Positions 10,200-23,800 of a stretch of 64,000 bases of DNA are shown here, piece by piece. A program made the position numbers and the translations under genes. The notes below the pieces were generated by a model. It saw nothing but the letters and a program-made list of their open reading frames with translations. It searched no databases and was not told the origin of the DNA. The stretch is from Lepturacanthus savala (taxonomy: Eukaryota > Chordata > Actinopteri > Scombriformes > Trichiuridae), in the NCBI GenBank assembly GCA_030544235.1, contig CM060466.1, positions 1,587,592-1,651,591 of the forward strand. Reading direction: 5' to 3'. Each line of letters begins with the position of its first letter. Within the stretch, counting starts at the first letter, position 1.

Positions 10200-11236
10200 T
10201 CAATTTGTGTTTTTTAAAGTGCACTGTATAAAATAACTAAACTGTAGTGATTAAACACTTAAGATCCAGGATTATTTATCAGTTTTCCTGCTATAAATGA
10301 TAATAAATGTGGAATATCTCTACAAACACAAAGTTATTGGACTTAAATCTGGAATTAAAATAAATGTACAACATGTTCAGTGACGACAGAAGAGTCAGAA
10401 TCTATTCATGTTGCTGAAAATAGAGTTAAAATATCACTAAAATTGTGTTTTATTACAGATAAAATGACTTAATTTAAAACTTAAAACAAGTCAAAACTGA
10501 CCCAAATCAGAAAAATACTTATAATCTAAATAATCTGCAATGCAAAGTTCAATGATTAATAAGATAAGAGGTCAAAGGTCAATTATTTGTCCATAAAATC
10601 CTAGAAATCCCACTGAGGATCATTTGTGTTTTTTAAAGGGATCTGTAGTAAAAAACTTATAGCTTTTAAGTGATTGTAGTGATTAAACACTTAAGATCCA
10701 GGATTATTTATCAGTTTTCCTGCTATAAATGATAATAAATGTGGAATATCTCTACAAACACAAAGTTATTGGACTTAAATCTGGAATTAAAATAAATGTA
10801 CAACATGTTCAGTGACGACAGAAGAGTCAGAATCTATTTATGTTGCTGTTATAGAGAAAATAGAGTTAAAATATTACAGAAATATATTTTACTACAGATC
10901 AAACTGACCTAAATCAGGAAAAAAATTGAATTAATCTAAATTATCTGCAATGCAAAGTTCAATAATTAATAAGATAAGAGGTCAAAGGTCAATTATTTGT
11001 CCATAAAATCATATAAATCCCACTGAGGATCCTTATAGAGCATTAAGAATATATTCTATAAGATAAAATAATGTAAATAATCACACAAACAGCTCAAATC
11101 TAAAATATGTAAATAGTCTCTACTACTGATATTCTATTAAACTATTGTCTTATTGTATTGATGATGTGGATATTGATGATATATATTGATGCTGGAACAG
11201 TAACATTGGGTTTAATACAGATAAAACACTTTATTT
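10200..11236. repeat. Fold-back element 1, right arm (inverted, two tandem units)
   Basis: Inverted counterpart of 8807-9703. Units of about 410 bp lie at about 10200-10622 and 10623-11030. The outer end (11120-11236) mirrors 8807-8900, including the reverse complement of ATCTGTATTAAACCCAATGT. Arm identity by eye is high but not perfect. A transcript or single strand across the locus could fold into a stem of about 1 kb. Confidence 0.9.
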
Positions 11237-12212
<976 letters not shown>

Positions 12213-12542
12213 TGCTCCCGAACTTGCGACCAAGGGGAAAACAACTTTTTATCTTTTTACTTATTTGGCTGCTGTTTTGTGCATATTTAATATTATAATA
12301 TCTGTGCATTATTATCAGGTTGTGACTCAACTAGCGCGCCGTCATGTGGTTTAGAGAAACTCAATGATTAATGTGGATTTTTGAGACTTTGGTGAGAAGT
12401 GGATGTGACAGCCATGTGACTGAGGTGTGAGCATTTGGGACGAAGGATGACAGATGCAGAGAGATCATCCACCAGCAAACTTTTCTGGTGGCAAAAAGCA
12501 CTAAATCAAAATGTATTGACTGTAAGTGTAAAGCAAAACGAT

Positions 12543-12593
12543 GTATATATGTGTGTATATATGTGTATATATGTGTATATATGTGTATATATA

Positions 12594-12661
<68 letters not shown>

Positions 12662-12750
12662 TAGATAGATAGATAGATATAGATATATATATATATATAG
12701 ATATATATATAGATATAGATATATATAGATATATATATAGATATATATAT
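12543..12750. repeat. Compound (GTAT)/(AT)n/(GATA)n microsatellite
   Basis: The tract runs from repeated atatgtgt through a pure AT tract to GATA units and mixed AT/GATA. It is a compound simple repeat with no coding meaning despite open frames on both strands. Confidence 0.97.
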
Positions 12751-12944
12751 CACCCATAATTAAGTTGCTGGTGTTAATGCGCTGACTCTTTGAAGTTCTT
12801 CCTGGATCAAAAGGTCAAGAGGTCACCTGCAGTGGACAAACACAAGGAATAAGTCTCTTACTTCACTTGTTTAAAATGTTCAACTCTGTCCTGAAGACAT
12901 GTGATGTGAAACATGACGGCTGTTTGGGTAAAATTATTTTCCTG

Positions 12945-13760
12945 TATAGATTAAACACATAAATTCTGTAAATATATGAAAAAAATTAAACAAAGATATT
13001 TAAATTGCTCTGAAATTTCTGGTTTGCACTGACTATGTAAAATGACAAAACTATTTTTTAATTAATTACAATTATTATTTGTTTTATTTAACGTGTTTTT
13101 AAAGTAAAGAGCAAACAAATTAAATTAATATGATAAAATATAAATAAATAAATAACTAATGGACCGCACGTTAATACGTTAGAAACACAAATCTCCTTCG
13201 TCCCGTGAAGGCAGCTTCTTATTTTCAACGGCTTTTAACGGTTTAAATTTAACGTTAAAGTTTACGCAAGAAAACAAAAATATCGTATTTATCATATTAA
13301 AAAATATAAAAATTCAGTAAGTAACGTCTGCTATAAATCCAAATTTTGTTCCTTTGGTTGAAAAAATAAATTAATCTTAAATGAAACCCAAATGCTGTAA
13401 ATGTATAAAAATGAATTATACAAATACATTTAAATTGCTCAGAAAAATGACAAAATATTTTAATGCATTACAATTATATTTTTATTTAATACTTTTAAAA
13501 TTTTTTAAAGCAATTTAAATAGCAAACAAATTAATTTATACGATAAAATAAAAAACTAATCGACCGCACGTTGATACGTTAGAAACACAAATCTCCTTCG
13601 TTCCGTGAACGCAGCTTCTCATTTTCAACGGCTTTTAACGGTTTAAATTTAACGTTAAAGTTTACCCAAGAAAACTGAAAATATCATATTTATCATATTT
13701 TATCAAAATTCAGTAAGTGAGTAACTTCTGCTATAAATTCCCACTTTTTCCTTTGGTTTA
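12945..13760 (+). repeat. Tandem duplication of a ~400-430 bp unit
   Basis: Unit 1 (about 12945-13365) and unit 2 (about 13375-13760) are direct copies. The best-kept block starts at GACCGCACGTT (13162 and 13562, exactly 400 bp apart) and continues through ACGTTAGAAACACAAATCTC and TTTTAACGGTTTAAATTTAA. The AT-rich first halves have diverged by indels. There is no frame and no target-site signature. Confidence 0.88.
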
Positions 13761-13869
13761 GTTTAAGCTCTGTATTCACTTTATTTCACCGACCGTTATT
13801 TAGCTGGCTAGCTAACGTTGCTAACGTTGCTAAAGACGTTAGCTTAAATACACTGTTTAAAACGGGAAA

Positions 13870-14600
13870 TGTGTATTTAAAATGTTTTTAAATAGTCTTA
13901 AATGTACTTGTATATACATTAGAACTTCAGCAGCAATAGGAAAAAATACTACATTACAAATGAAAAGTACCTCAAAGTTGTGGTTAAGTTCAATATTAGA
14001 GACCAAGTGAAAAATAGCTTAATTAACTATACACAAAATATAATTAAAGGTTTATGTTTTCTAAATAGTCTTAAATATACTAGTCTGGTCAGAGTACACT
14101 AAAGTTTTCCTTGTGTAACATTACAACTTCATATATAGTACTAAAATAGTACCAATTTAACACAAATGTAGGACATATATGATGATAAAAGTATAACTAT
14201 AACTAGTTTTAAATAACTACATATAGCTATATTTAACTAACTATTTTAACCAAGTATAACTTGGTAAAATAACACGTTTTTGTTGTGAAACATAAGACAC
14301 TACCTCTAATTTTATGTCTTATGGACAGTGGTGGAGTAACTATTCAGTTCACTATTTAAGTATGTATAGCAATTAAAAAATACTAATACTATAAAAGTAA
14401 AATACTAAAAATGATCCTCAAAATTGTGCTTAAATTTAATATTTGAGGAAAGTAGAGTACTTTACACCTGCCGGAGTAAGTGGAAAATAGTATACTTACC
14501 TGTACATAAAATATAATAAAAGTATAAAATTCAATTTTATTTTTTATCTAAATTGTCTTAAATGTTCTTGTATGGTCTGAGTTAAGGCTGTGCAATGATT
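13870..14600. repeat. Fold-back element 2, left arm
   Basis: Holds a partial unit (about 13890-14200) and a fuller unit starting CAGTGGTGGAGTAACTATTC at 14326, with the inverted counterpart at 15160-15960. From memory, CAGTGGTGGA(A)AGTAACT with 'extended AAGTA' sequence inside is a hallmark of a very common fish hAT-type MITE. Copies here are old (many indels). Confidence 0.8.
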
Positions 14601-15159
14601 TTTATTTGATTTACGAGTCATACGAGTGTGATATATGTCTGTCAGTGACAAATAATGTCAAAAACCTTTTAAAATACAGTTTTATTCAGCATTCATCAGG
14701 TCTCTGAATGTACATCGTGTACATTTGTACAATTTTTTTGTGTTAAATGGTCATTAAATCAATCTGTGGCTGCACATTAACTAACTAACTCATTAACTAA
14801 CCACACATTCATTTTTAGTGGCAAACATCCATTATAATGGAGATCTGCAACCAGACACTTTTGCATTAATCTGCGATCATTCATGCATCATTCTGAGCCT
14901 GAGAATGTGTTCACACCACAAATTACCACCCACACCCACCTATACAACCACATAAAAACAAGTTCAGACTCAGGATTTCTTTTTTTCTTGCTTTAATCCC
15001 TGTGACCACAAAATGCAGCTGCTAGTTGACCATAAAGATTAATGTGAGTGTGTTTGACTCTGCAGGATCACATACATGTTTGAGTCCTAAAGAAGAGACG
15101 CAGGAATGAATCCATGCTGGGGAAGTTATTATCAACACGGGTCAACGCAGCTAATAGAG
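14601..15159. other. Single-copy centre of fold-back element 2
   Basis: About 560 bp between the two arms, AT-rich with no gene recognised. It contains short repeats of TAACTAACTCATTAACTAACC (near 14777-14797) and a stretch of CACCC units (near 14929-14940). Confidence 0.55.
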
Positions 15160-15960
15160 CTGCTCCCAAGCTAAGTATACTTTTACTACATGTCCTATAT
15201 TTATGTTAAATTAGTACCACTATTTCTGTACTATACATTAAGTTGTAGTGTTACAGAAGGCAAACCGTCGTGTGCTCAGACCATACTAGTACATACATTT
15301 AAGACAGTTTAAAATAGAACTTTTAAATTATATTTTGTACATTTTGTGCTCCAGCAGGTGAAAAGTACTGTTTTGCTTAAATATTAAACTTACAACGTGA
15401 TCATTTTTAGTTTTTGTACTTTACTTTTATAGTATTAGTATTTTTTAATTGCTGTATACATACTTTAATTAAAGGATCTGAATACTTACTCCACCACTGT
15501 CCATAAGAGATAATTAAAGACATATAAAATTATAATTACTGTCTTATATTTCCCCAAAAAAACTTATTTTATGTCATACTTAATTCAAATAGTTAAATTG
15601 GTTCAACTATTTTTGTACTATACATAGTGAACTCTCTGACCATACTCGTACATACATGTACATTTAAGACAATTTAGAAAACATTTAAAATAGAATTTTA
15701 TACTTAAATTGTATTTTGTGTACAGGTAAGTATACTATTTTGTCACTTGTGCTCCAGCAGATGTAAAGTACTGCCCCTATTTTCCTCAAATATTAAACTT
15801 AAGCACAATATTGAGGAACATTTTTAGTTTTAGTATTTAACTTTTATAGTATTAGTATTTTTTAATTGCTATATACATACTTTAATTAAAGGATCTGAAT
15901 AGTTACTCCACCACTGTCCATAAGACATATAAAATTAGAGTTTTACCAACTTATAGGAAG
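15160..15960. repeat. Fold-back element 2, right arm (two inverted units)
   Basis: Two inverted units (about 15165-15510 and 15600-15935). Each ends near CTCCACCACTGTCCATAAGA, the reverse complement of the left unit start. The flank beyond the CACTG terminus (tccataagacatataaaattagag) is also mirrored on the left, so the palindrome includes sequence outside the recognisable MITE ends. Confidence 0.8.
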
Positions 15961-16390
15961 CTGCATTATACCAAATATTATTAGAATTACATTTATTTAA
16001 TTTTACCATACTCTATGCACATGCAAATATGTATAAATTCAAAGCCTGATAATTACACTGAAAAGGCCAAGTGTCTCTTTCACCCCTCTCCCTGTATCTT
16101 TCAGTAAGTGGTTCAAATGACATTAGAATATCAGTGTCATCGATATTATTTCCTTCACGAATGCCAGCTCCTGAAAGCCGAGGCAGCATTAGCCCCGTGT
16201 GACTTGGTCTTGGCTGATCCAAGACTGAAAGTGCTCGTGTGCTGTAAGGTAAAGTACTTCTGTAATAATCAATACGGAACCTGAGAGACAAGCCAATGTG
16301 AGGACTTCAGAATAAAATGATCCCGTGTCTCTTTCTGCTCCTTGTCAGCACTCAGGCCGCAGATTTCTTTAGCTGCACAAGTGGCATAGC
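15961..16390. other. Unique sequence between fold-back 2 and the decamer satellite
   Basis: Mostly unique sequence. A 92-codon minus-strand frame (16013-16291) shows no recognised domain and is judged accidental. Confidence 0.5.
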
Positions 16391-16530
16391 TGTTATAGGC
16401 TGTTATAGGCTGTTATAGGCTGTTATAGGCTGTTGTAGGCTGTTATAGGCTGTTATAGGCTGTTATAGGCTGTTATAGGCTGTTATAGGCTGTTTTAGGC
16501 TGTTATAGGCTGTTATAGGCTGTTGTAGGC
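16391..16530. repeat. 14-copy decamer satellite (TGTTATAGGC)n
   Basis: Fourteen uninterrupted 10 bp units. Units 5 and 14 read TGTTGTAGGC and unit 11 TGTTTTAGGC; the rest are identical. The 10 bp period is close to one helical turn, so the TTATA step recurs on one DNA face. There are no spacers, so this is not a CRISPR array. Confidence 0.98.
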
Positions 16531-19500
16531 CTTATAGCTGATAATATAGTAAAGCCTATAATAGCATTTTGACATAGCAGGAAAAGCACAGGTGTTGCTA
16601 ATAAAATTAACGACAGCTCCTGTATATTAAGCCACAGCAGGGTGACAAGACAACTTACACAATGCTGTCACCTTGAAACTAAAGCGGTAACGTGGACTTT
16701 ATTGGATGTGTTGATTTATTATATTATTTACAAGTCCTACTGTGACATGTGAACAATTTATTTATGGAAAAATGCCTCTGATTTTTGCACCTAGCTTGTT
16801 AGCAAGAGCATAAAGCTACAGGTTTAATAGTATGCAAAGGCTCAAGGGTTTTTTATCAGGATGTAGGTGAGAAAATGATGAATAGTGTGTATTTAAATGT
16901 TTGATTTTCAATGGCTTTTAGTCATGTTTTGTACCAGATGCAGGTTGATTTGGTGGCAGGTCGATGTGAGGGAATCAGCTATTGTACACAGCAAGCCACT
17001 GCTCACACTGGAGTATGAGGACATTGGTATCTCTGTAATGTATATTCCTTTTTCTTTTCTAAAAAGTACACTAGTTAGCCTCGATAGGTTCATGGTCATC
17101 AGTAACTACCCTAGTTAGCTAGCTCCTCACAAGATTATTCTCTCTAAGATTTTTCTTTTTTTTCGTTTTCTTAAATTCTCGCTGTTCAACTCCCAGGTTT
17201 CAGTGCTTTTGTACCATTTAACTGACTGTTTGGTTTTGAATTTAGTGTCACTCATTATCTAGTTATGTATTTAGCGACCTTATGACCTCTTCAAGGTTAT
17301 ACTAGCTATTAAATTAGCTAGTTAGCCACACTAACCGTATATGTTCAGCTATATTATTTAGCTAGATTTATGACCTTCCAAATTGATGGTAATTTTCCAT
17401 CAATTAAAATTAGCATGAAGCTTAATTTCAATAATAACCGTGACACAAGCTTTTCTTTAGTTTCTAGTTTCTTTGTTTGCTTAGCTCACGCCAATCTGTC
17501 TGAGAGGCAGACGCACTTTAACCTCTGTTGGCCTGCTGTCGAGTCACTGCAGCCCAGCGGGAGGCCCTGGCTCAGACTCCCTGGAACCAAAGGTCACCAG
17601 CTGATCTGGCCGCAGATTTCACTACATGACCCAAGTTGCTGGCTTGAGGAAAAGTGTGATATACTTGAGCCGGGTTAGTATTGTTTTAGGTTAATCTGTG
17701 ACTTCCTCTACTTTTGAAATGTCTCTAATTGACCTTTAGTTGCTGTAACATTACCAAAAAACAACTTGACCGAATGTTTCACAGGAATGTTTTATGGTTA
17801 TAATTTTTAATATCCAGCTGTTAATATTTTATTATTTCCTAGTGCTAATAAAGTAATTGCAATGGAATGGTGTTTTTCTACTTCACTTCCTCAGTATTTA
17901 ACTCTGGTTTTTGAAGGATTTTACAGAATAACCATAAATTGAAAATTTCATCATAACCAGTTAAAGTTGAGTCAGGAGGATATTACTTTTAAGTTTGTGT
18001 TTCATGTATTTTTCTTAGAAAGTACTTTCATAGAGAAAAATATGCTTGAAGAGCATCTCTGATTTAATAGGGATGATTTATTTTAGTAGAAATCACATGT
18101 GAGTAACTGAAAGCAGCTTTTGCAGAGCATTTTTTACACAAATCTCTTTTAACAGCTGTTATTTTATTTCTTTTAAATATTTAGTTCAGGTAATAATACT
18201 TAATATGAATAATATTCTGATAGTCTTTTCATCCTTGACAGGAACTTCAACTTGAGTTGTCTGTACTCACTTTTGGCCATCAAAGGTTTAAAATGACAAG
18301 GTATTTAAGGTAAGTGTGAAGTTCTTAACTTACTTAATTTAATTTGTATTTACCTGTAGAAAGATTTCCACTTCAGTTACAATAACCTTTACTGGTCGCT
18401 GAAGTTCTGAAGGTCTGAAACCTTCTCATACAATACCTGTGTTGTTTTTGACGCCTTGGCAGTTATTTAATTGCTGGTTGGAATGAGGGCTGTTCATGTC
18501 TGTAAAATATGAATGTGTTAACATCTCAGCTGTTTAAAGCTTCACAAGTGTGGGACTAAACACATTTAAACAGGACGTAGAGCAGGTTCCACTGCAGGTG
18601 TTAGTGTCGTTCAGGTCTATTAAACGTGCTTCAAGTTATAGCCTCTTTTTTTTTAACATACTCTTTTCTGTTTCACCTTCATAAAAGCCAGAAACATGAT
18701 TGGACGATAGTGATTACACGTCACTGTGTAACTTTAGTTCCAACAATAAAAAAAAAAAATCCAACTGCTGTCCCGTCATGAACAATGGAATTTACAGGCT
18801 GATTGTTGCCAGCGATTGCTGGTGTCTCATTCCTTTTTTAAGCTGGTTTTATGAGGTCATATGTTTCTGGATCGTTGACCAAATGCTGATGGCTGGTCAT
18901 AACTTCTCTGAAGTCTGGGTTAGCCACAGGAACACCATGGTCAAGTTACCTTTGTCAAAGTCTGGTTTTAGATGAACATTTTAGAACATGTGTTTGTGTC
19001 TATGTCGTCTCCGGCTGTAAATATACATGTATGTCTCTGCATGTGCTTGAGTTGGACAGTTTCCCAATATATCATATGTGCCCACTTACTATAAAAGAGA
19101 TGCGGTGTTAACCAACTATACAGTTTAACCAACTTTAGGAAACCTGCAATGAAATCTACATGATCTTAAACCTAGGAATGTCCCAGACATGGATTAGAAC
19201 TTTTGTTTTCTGCAATTGTGTAAGTTCTGTTTCAAAAGCTTTTCCATCCTGCAAATTATACAATTGTGGAAGAATTTTTTGAATCCATTGCAATTTTTCT
19301 CTTTTTCATCATTTATAAAGATACCACTAACCTAAGTAGGTTCAACAGTCAGTGGTGCTAGCTTGTGTTCCTGTTCAAACGTGCATACAACAAAGAGCGT
19401 TGCTGAAATAGACAGCTTCTCATGCAATGGCCATAACCACATTTGACCTTCAGTGCGTATGTGCGTGTATGTAAGGCTGTGACACGTGTTCGTGAATAAT

Positions 19501-20700
19501 TTCACAAGCTTTGGCTCGTCATGTACCGTATAGCCCGCTCGGTCCTCAACATAGAGGTCCTCCAATTACGAGGCTAAAGGTAGAACATTAGAATGCTTTT
19601 AATTAACACACTAAGCCTATTTAATAACTTCACACGTCAGCTTAAATCCCATGCAAAATAAACATTCCCCTCTCCATGGGAATGCTCAGCACTGGGCTGG
19701 CATTCTCAGCTGCACCAGGAGTATTTTGTAGAAAACCGATCGCCTGGATAGGGTCTTGCTTCTTACTTAGCACAATCTCACTTCGGCATTTGGCAAATGG
19801 AAATCAATTGTTACGGTTGTCTTTGTTTCACTGAATTATTGTGTCACAAAATGCGTAATGGTGATATTGATATGGAGAAGTTGTGGTGCTATTACATTTT
19901 TCATCCAACAAGATAAGCCAGCTCCCTGTTCCTTTATCCCTGTACAACTAGAGACACTCTAAATGCCTATTAATTTCTTAATAATGTCTTCATGCATGGT
20001 AAGATATATCATGCTTTTTATATCCAAACATACCAACGTTTTTTTAGGAAGGCACACACACACACGTCTGGCTTTATATCTTTACAGTCTTTCAGACGCA
20101 TGTCATGGTTATGTGCTAAAAAATATCAAAGATATTTTTTTTCACTCGGGCATTTACAATATTTCAGGCAGTAAAATGTAATCCTATTTTCAGACCACAC
20201 AGACAACTTCTCCTATTTTACAAGCATTGCAGTTCTAGCTGGTAGTGCTAAGTAGTAGCTAAGTTTGTATCACTGGTGCTTGAAAGGTTGTTTTTTTTTT
20301 TTTTGAAATTGTTGAAATTACGTTTCTTAAAAATCTCCTTAACGAGTAATGTGTCCTAATGTAATTTCAACCAGTAAAATCAAGATAAAGATTCAATAAA
20401 CCTTCACACATTCAGAACAGAAGTCATTGTGGTTTAAACTGGACAATTTTGCAAAATTTTGCTAAATGAAATTTTCAAATTCCATGATTTGCTTTCTCAC
20501 TCATATTATACGACCTCTGTGTATTTTAAATTCACAGAGGTGTATTTTTAATTCAAAAAAAGTCATAAAAGACCTGAGTTCAAGGATGTGATATCCTATG
20601 CCCAAACATTAAATTGCATAAACATAAAAAGTGTCTAGCAAATTCGTTCCTGCCAGTGAAAGTAACACAGCAGCTGATCATACTTTAGAAGTTGAAAGGA
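16531..20700. other. Gene-poor DNA, presumed rbm20 intron 1 or upstream
   Basis: No supported gene. 17490-17680 is richer in G+C and complex (E-box-type CAGCTG near 17600), possibly regulatory. 18242-18309 has exon-like boundaries (see findings). Otherwise AT-rich unique DNA with short CA runs near 20053. Small open frames up to about 100 codons show no domains. Confidence 0.55.
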
Positions 20701-20705
20701 AAGAT

Positions 20706-20870
20706 TCAATTCAATTCAATTCACTTTATTTTTATAGCCCAATTTTACAACACAGTTGTCTCAAAGTGCTTTACAAAATCCAGTCCAAAGTGACTCAGAC
20801 ATCCCCCGTCCTTAGACCCTCCTTCTCGGCAAGGAAAAACTCAAAAACCCAGTGGGAAAAAAGATGTAGA
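20706..20870 (+). mobile_element. Teleost interspersed repeat fragment
   Basis: Begins CAATTCAATTCAATTCACTT and continues TTTATTTTTATAGCCCAATT, with CTCAAAGTGCTTTACAAAAT, AAGGAAAAACTC and a final CCCAGTGGGAAAA. I recognise this order (AATTCAATTCA, 'TTTATAGCGCCAA', 'CTCAAAGCGCTTTACA', 'GGAAAAACTC') as a very common dispersed repeat of fish genomes. Its class is uncertain to me. This is a partial, diverged copy. Confidence 0.65.
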
Positions 20871-23800
20871 AGGTGTAGTTTTTAAACTACTGGTTTAAAT
20901 GATAAACTCCTGATCGCAGGTTATATAAAATACTTTACACAACACATTTACAACAAATATTGTTCAGCAGGAAATATGTTAGATGATAAATTTGTTTGAT
21001 AAATAATTAAATTCTGTAAGAAAGACAGGTATTTTTTTTTTTACACCTTTAGGAAATCCTTTTACAACTCTATCTGTAAGACCTGGATTTTTCTGAGTAT
21101 TGCAAAACTGTTACTTGGACTTGGACACTTTGGAACTAGGTAGTTCTTTATATAGACCTCTTGCTGCCACTCAATCATCAAAAATGACTTTTCAACACTT
21201 GGCTTTTCACCACAGCTGGTTACACTCAATATGACAGATCCCTTCTCAGTGTTATTTCAGTTTGCATGAATGCTAATCTTAGCAGAAAAAATGGTGAGTA
21301 TTAAGAATGCTTTACTGATATTCTGATTGACTACAACTACAAAACATTAGGACTAGATGCATTTCTTGCCCAGACAGCACACAGACGGACACATATTGCA
21401 TAACCGTGAAGGTCTTTCACATGGGTGTCACTAATCATTTTGTTAGGGATGGATTAGCTTCAGTATTGTGTGTAGGATGTGTGCGTGTGTGTGCGCAGGT
21501 GTTCATTTATGAAAAACATTTTTTCCATCCTCAAATTGCTGCAGCTGCAGCCTTGTGGTTCATTTTCTAGTTTTAAAGAGGATGGTGTACAGGATAGATG
21601 GTGGTTGCTTGATGTACTTTTTCAATTAACATTTATAAAACAAAGTTTAAATTATATTGTGACATTACCTTTTTTTTTCCATCGTATCATAGTTTGTGCA
21701 CTGTTCTCTGGGAAGCCCTTGAGATGAAATCTGCTCGATGAAGCATCTTCTGAATAAATAAAACTAGGCAAAGTTTATATAAGAAACATCCTCTCAGAAC
21801 ACGGGGGGTGGTAACCGTTGTGTTGTGGTTGTTGAGTGTGATTGTTTCAAAATTACAGGGGATTCACTGGACAAACAGTTTAACGTTAACACTGAGTCAT
21901 CCAGGCATGCACCATTATAGAAACCACTTCATGCTACAGTGGTATCTGCTTTCTCACAGGGCCAAAAATAAATAGGGGAGGTGTAATGTAGAGTTGTCCC
22001 ATGAATATAGGAACACACTAGCACACACACAATGCACAGTAAGGGTTTCTTGGTGGTTGGCAACAAGGAAGACATCTATTGAAGATTGTCATCCATCATT
22101 GGAACATACAATGTGAAGATAGAGAGAATTACACCTCTTGGTTGACAGGGAGTCATGTTTCTCCATGATTTATGATGCAGAGCCTCGTGAACTGCCAGGA
22201 GGGAGGCAGTGTGCATTTGTCTGTAGTCAGTTGAGATTTGGGCAGATAAACAGTGTCTCTCTAAAGAGGTCAGTAACTCCAGAATACCCAACACATCATT
22301 TGAAAAAAGACAATGATGGTATGTTGAGACAAAGTTTGCTCATTGGTTTTTGAGCCGATGTATCACCGTGCACACATTAGCCGCGAGTTAGCTAATGACA
22401 TAAGCACCAACCACGTGTTAGTGGAGCGAGTCTTTTCATGTGTTTGTCCAACAGCTCAGACTTTGACTGATCTCAGAACCTTTTTCTTTTTTTTTCTCCA
22501 TAGCTCTAAAAGTATCTTACAATTAGTTTTAAATTGAATCATCCTTTTGAGGAGCAAATATCTACTTTCAAATGATTATGTTTTGTTTTTTATCATTATT
22601 ATTATTTTACTGTGATATTCTACTAATGAGGAGAACATGTTCACTTTGATTCTCAGACTAAACCTTTGAAGACAGTCAAGGTTCTCAGTCTAAATATATA
22701 GCCCACTGATAGGGCAAAAAATAAATAATTAAAAATCCAACCTGTCACCACTCGAAGCTAGCTCTTGTCTCTCAATTTGAGGTGGGCTAGACTTTTTAAG
22801 GATCGCTGACGTGTTCCCACTCAGTACTATTCTTCCCTGGTGATTTATTACCATACACGCTGTACCTTTTGGCTCACAGACGCGAAACCTCAGACTGCTA
22901 GACCATTGCTAAATGTGAATAATCTAACACTGTGTTCCAGGGGCTGGAGAATAGACCCCCAATGAGTCAGCAGTTAAATTAATCCCGACACCTACACATA
23001 CTGAGTGACTGATGGCATTCCCAGAAGCCCAGTGCATCCCTTCATTGGCCAGACTATGTGAGGGTGTGTGTGTCTGTGGGTGCGTGAGTGTAGAGGTGAT
23101 AATCAGCAGTGGCCAGAGGGACTTTCTTGTCCCTGTTGTTGTGCCGCGTGGAGCTGCCCCGGGCAGGGACTCCCAGTTGGTTCCTTTCAACTCACCCCCC
23201 TCCTGCCATCCCCTGAGCCCACCTCTTCTGTTATTCCTCCTAAAACCTCCACTCAGTCAACCTTCTGTGTCCCTTTGAAGAGGTTCTGCTCTGATTTCCC
23301 CATCTTTTGACACTGGAGAGAAGAGGGGAAGTGAAGGAACGTCTTAGAAGTGTATAGCACAGTTAATAGGGGAAGGAAGCTGGAAAGAAGAGACTAAAGG
23401 GGGCTTTGCTTCTTTTGCTGCTGTCGATCAGGGCTGAGTGGAAGAGCCCCTGCAAAAGTGCTCAGCAGTCGGTTTTCTCCTCCCGCCTGCTGGCCCTTCT
23501 GTCATCTGTCCATTCAGTGAGAAAAACATAGCAGCCTAGCGAAAGTTGCCTCATTAGGATTTAGTCTTTTGGATCGTGGTAGTTATTTTGGAGTGTGGTG
23601 TTAGAGGAGGTCAGGGGTGTTAAGGCGGCAGGTGGTGCTAGGGAGTTTGTTTTGCCATGCAACAAGCCTGGGATCGGACAAGTAGTATTGACAGTGTTAA
23701 GAAAGGCCACACAAAAATGCTTGGGAAAGGACAAAGTGGCGGATACCCCTCAGAGACAACGGGTGAACTCTTGCAGAGGTAAGAGAAAATTATGTCCACC

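Noticed and set aside
16391..16530. CRISPR-like regular repeat
   Set aside because: Units are 10 bp with no spacers, in vertebrate DNA; it is a simple satellite.
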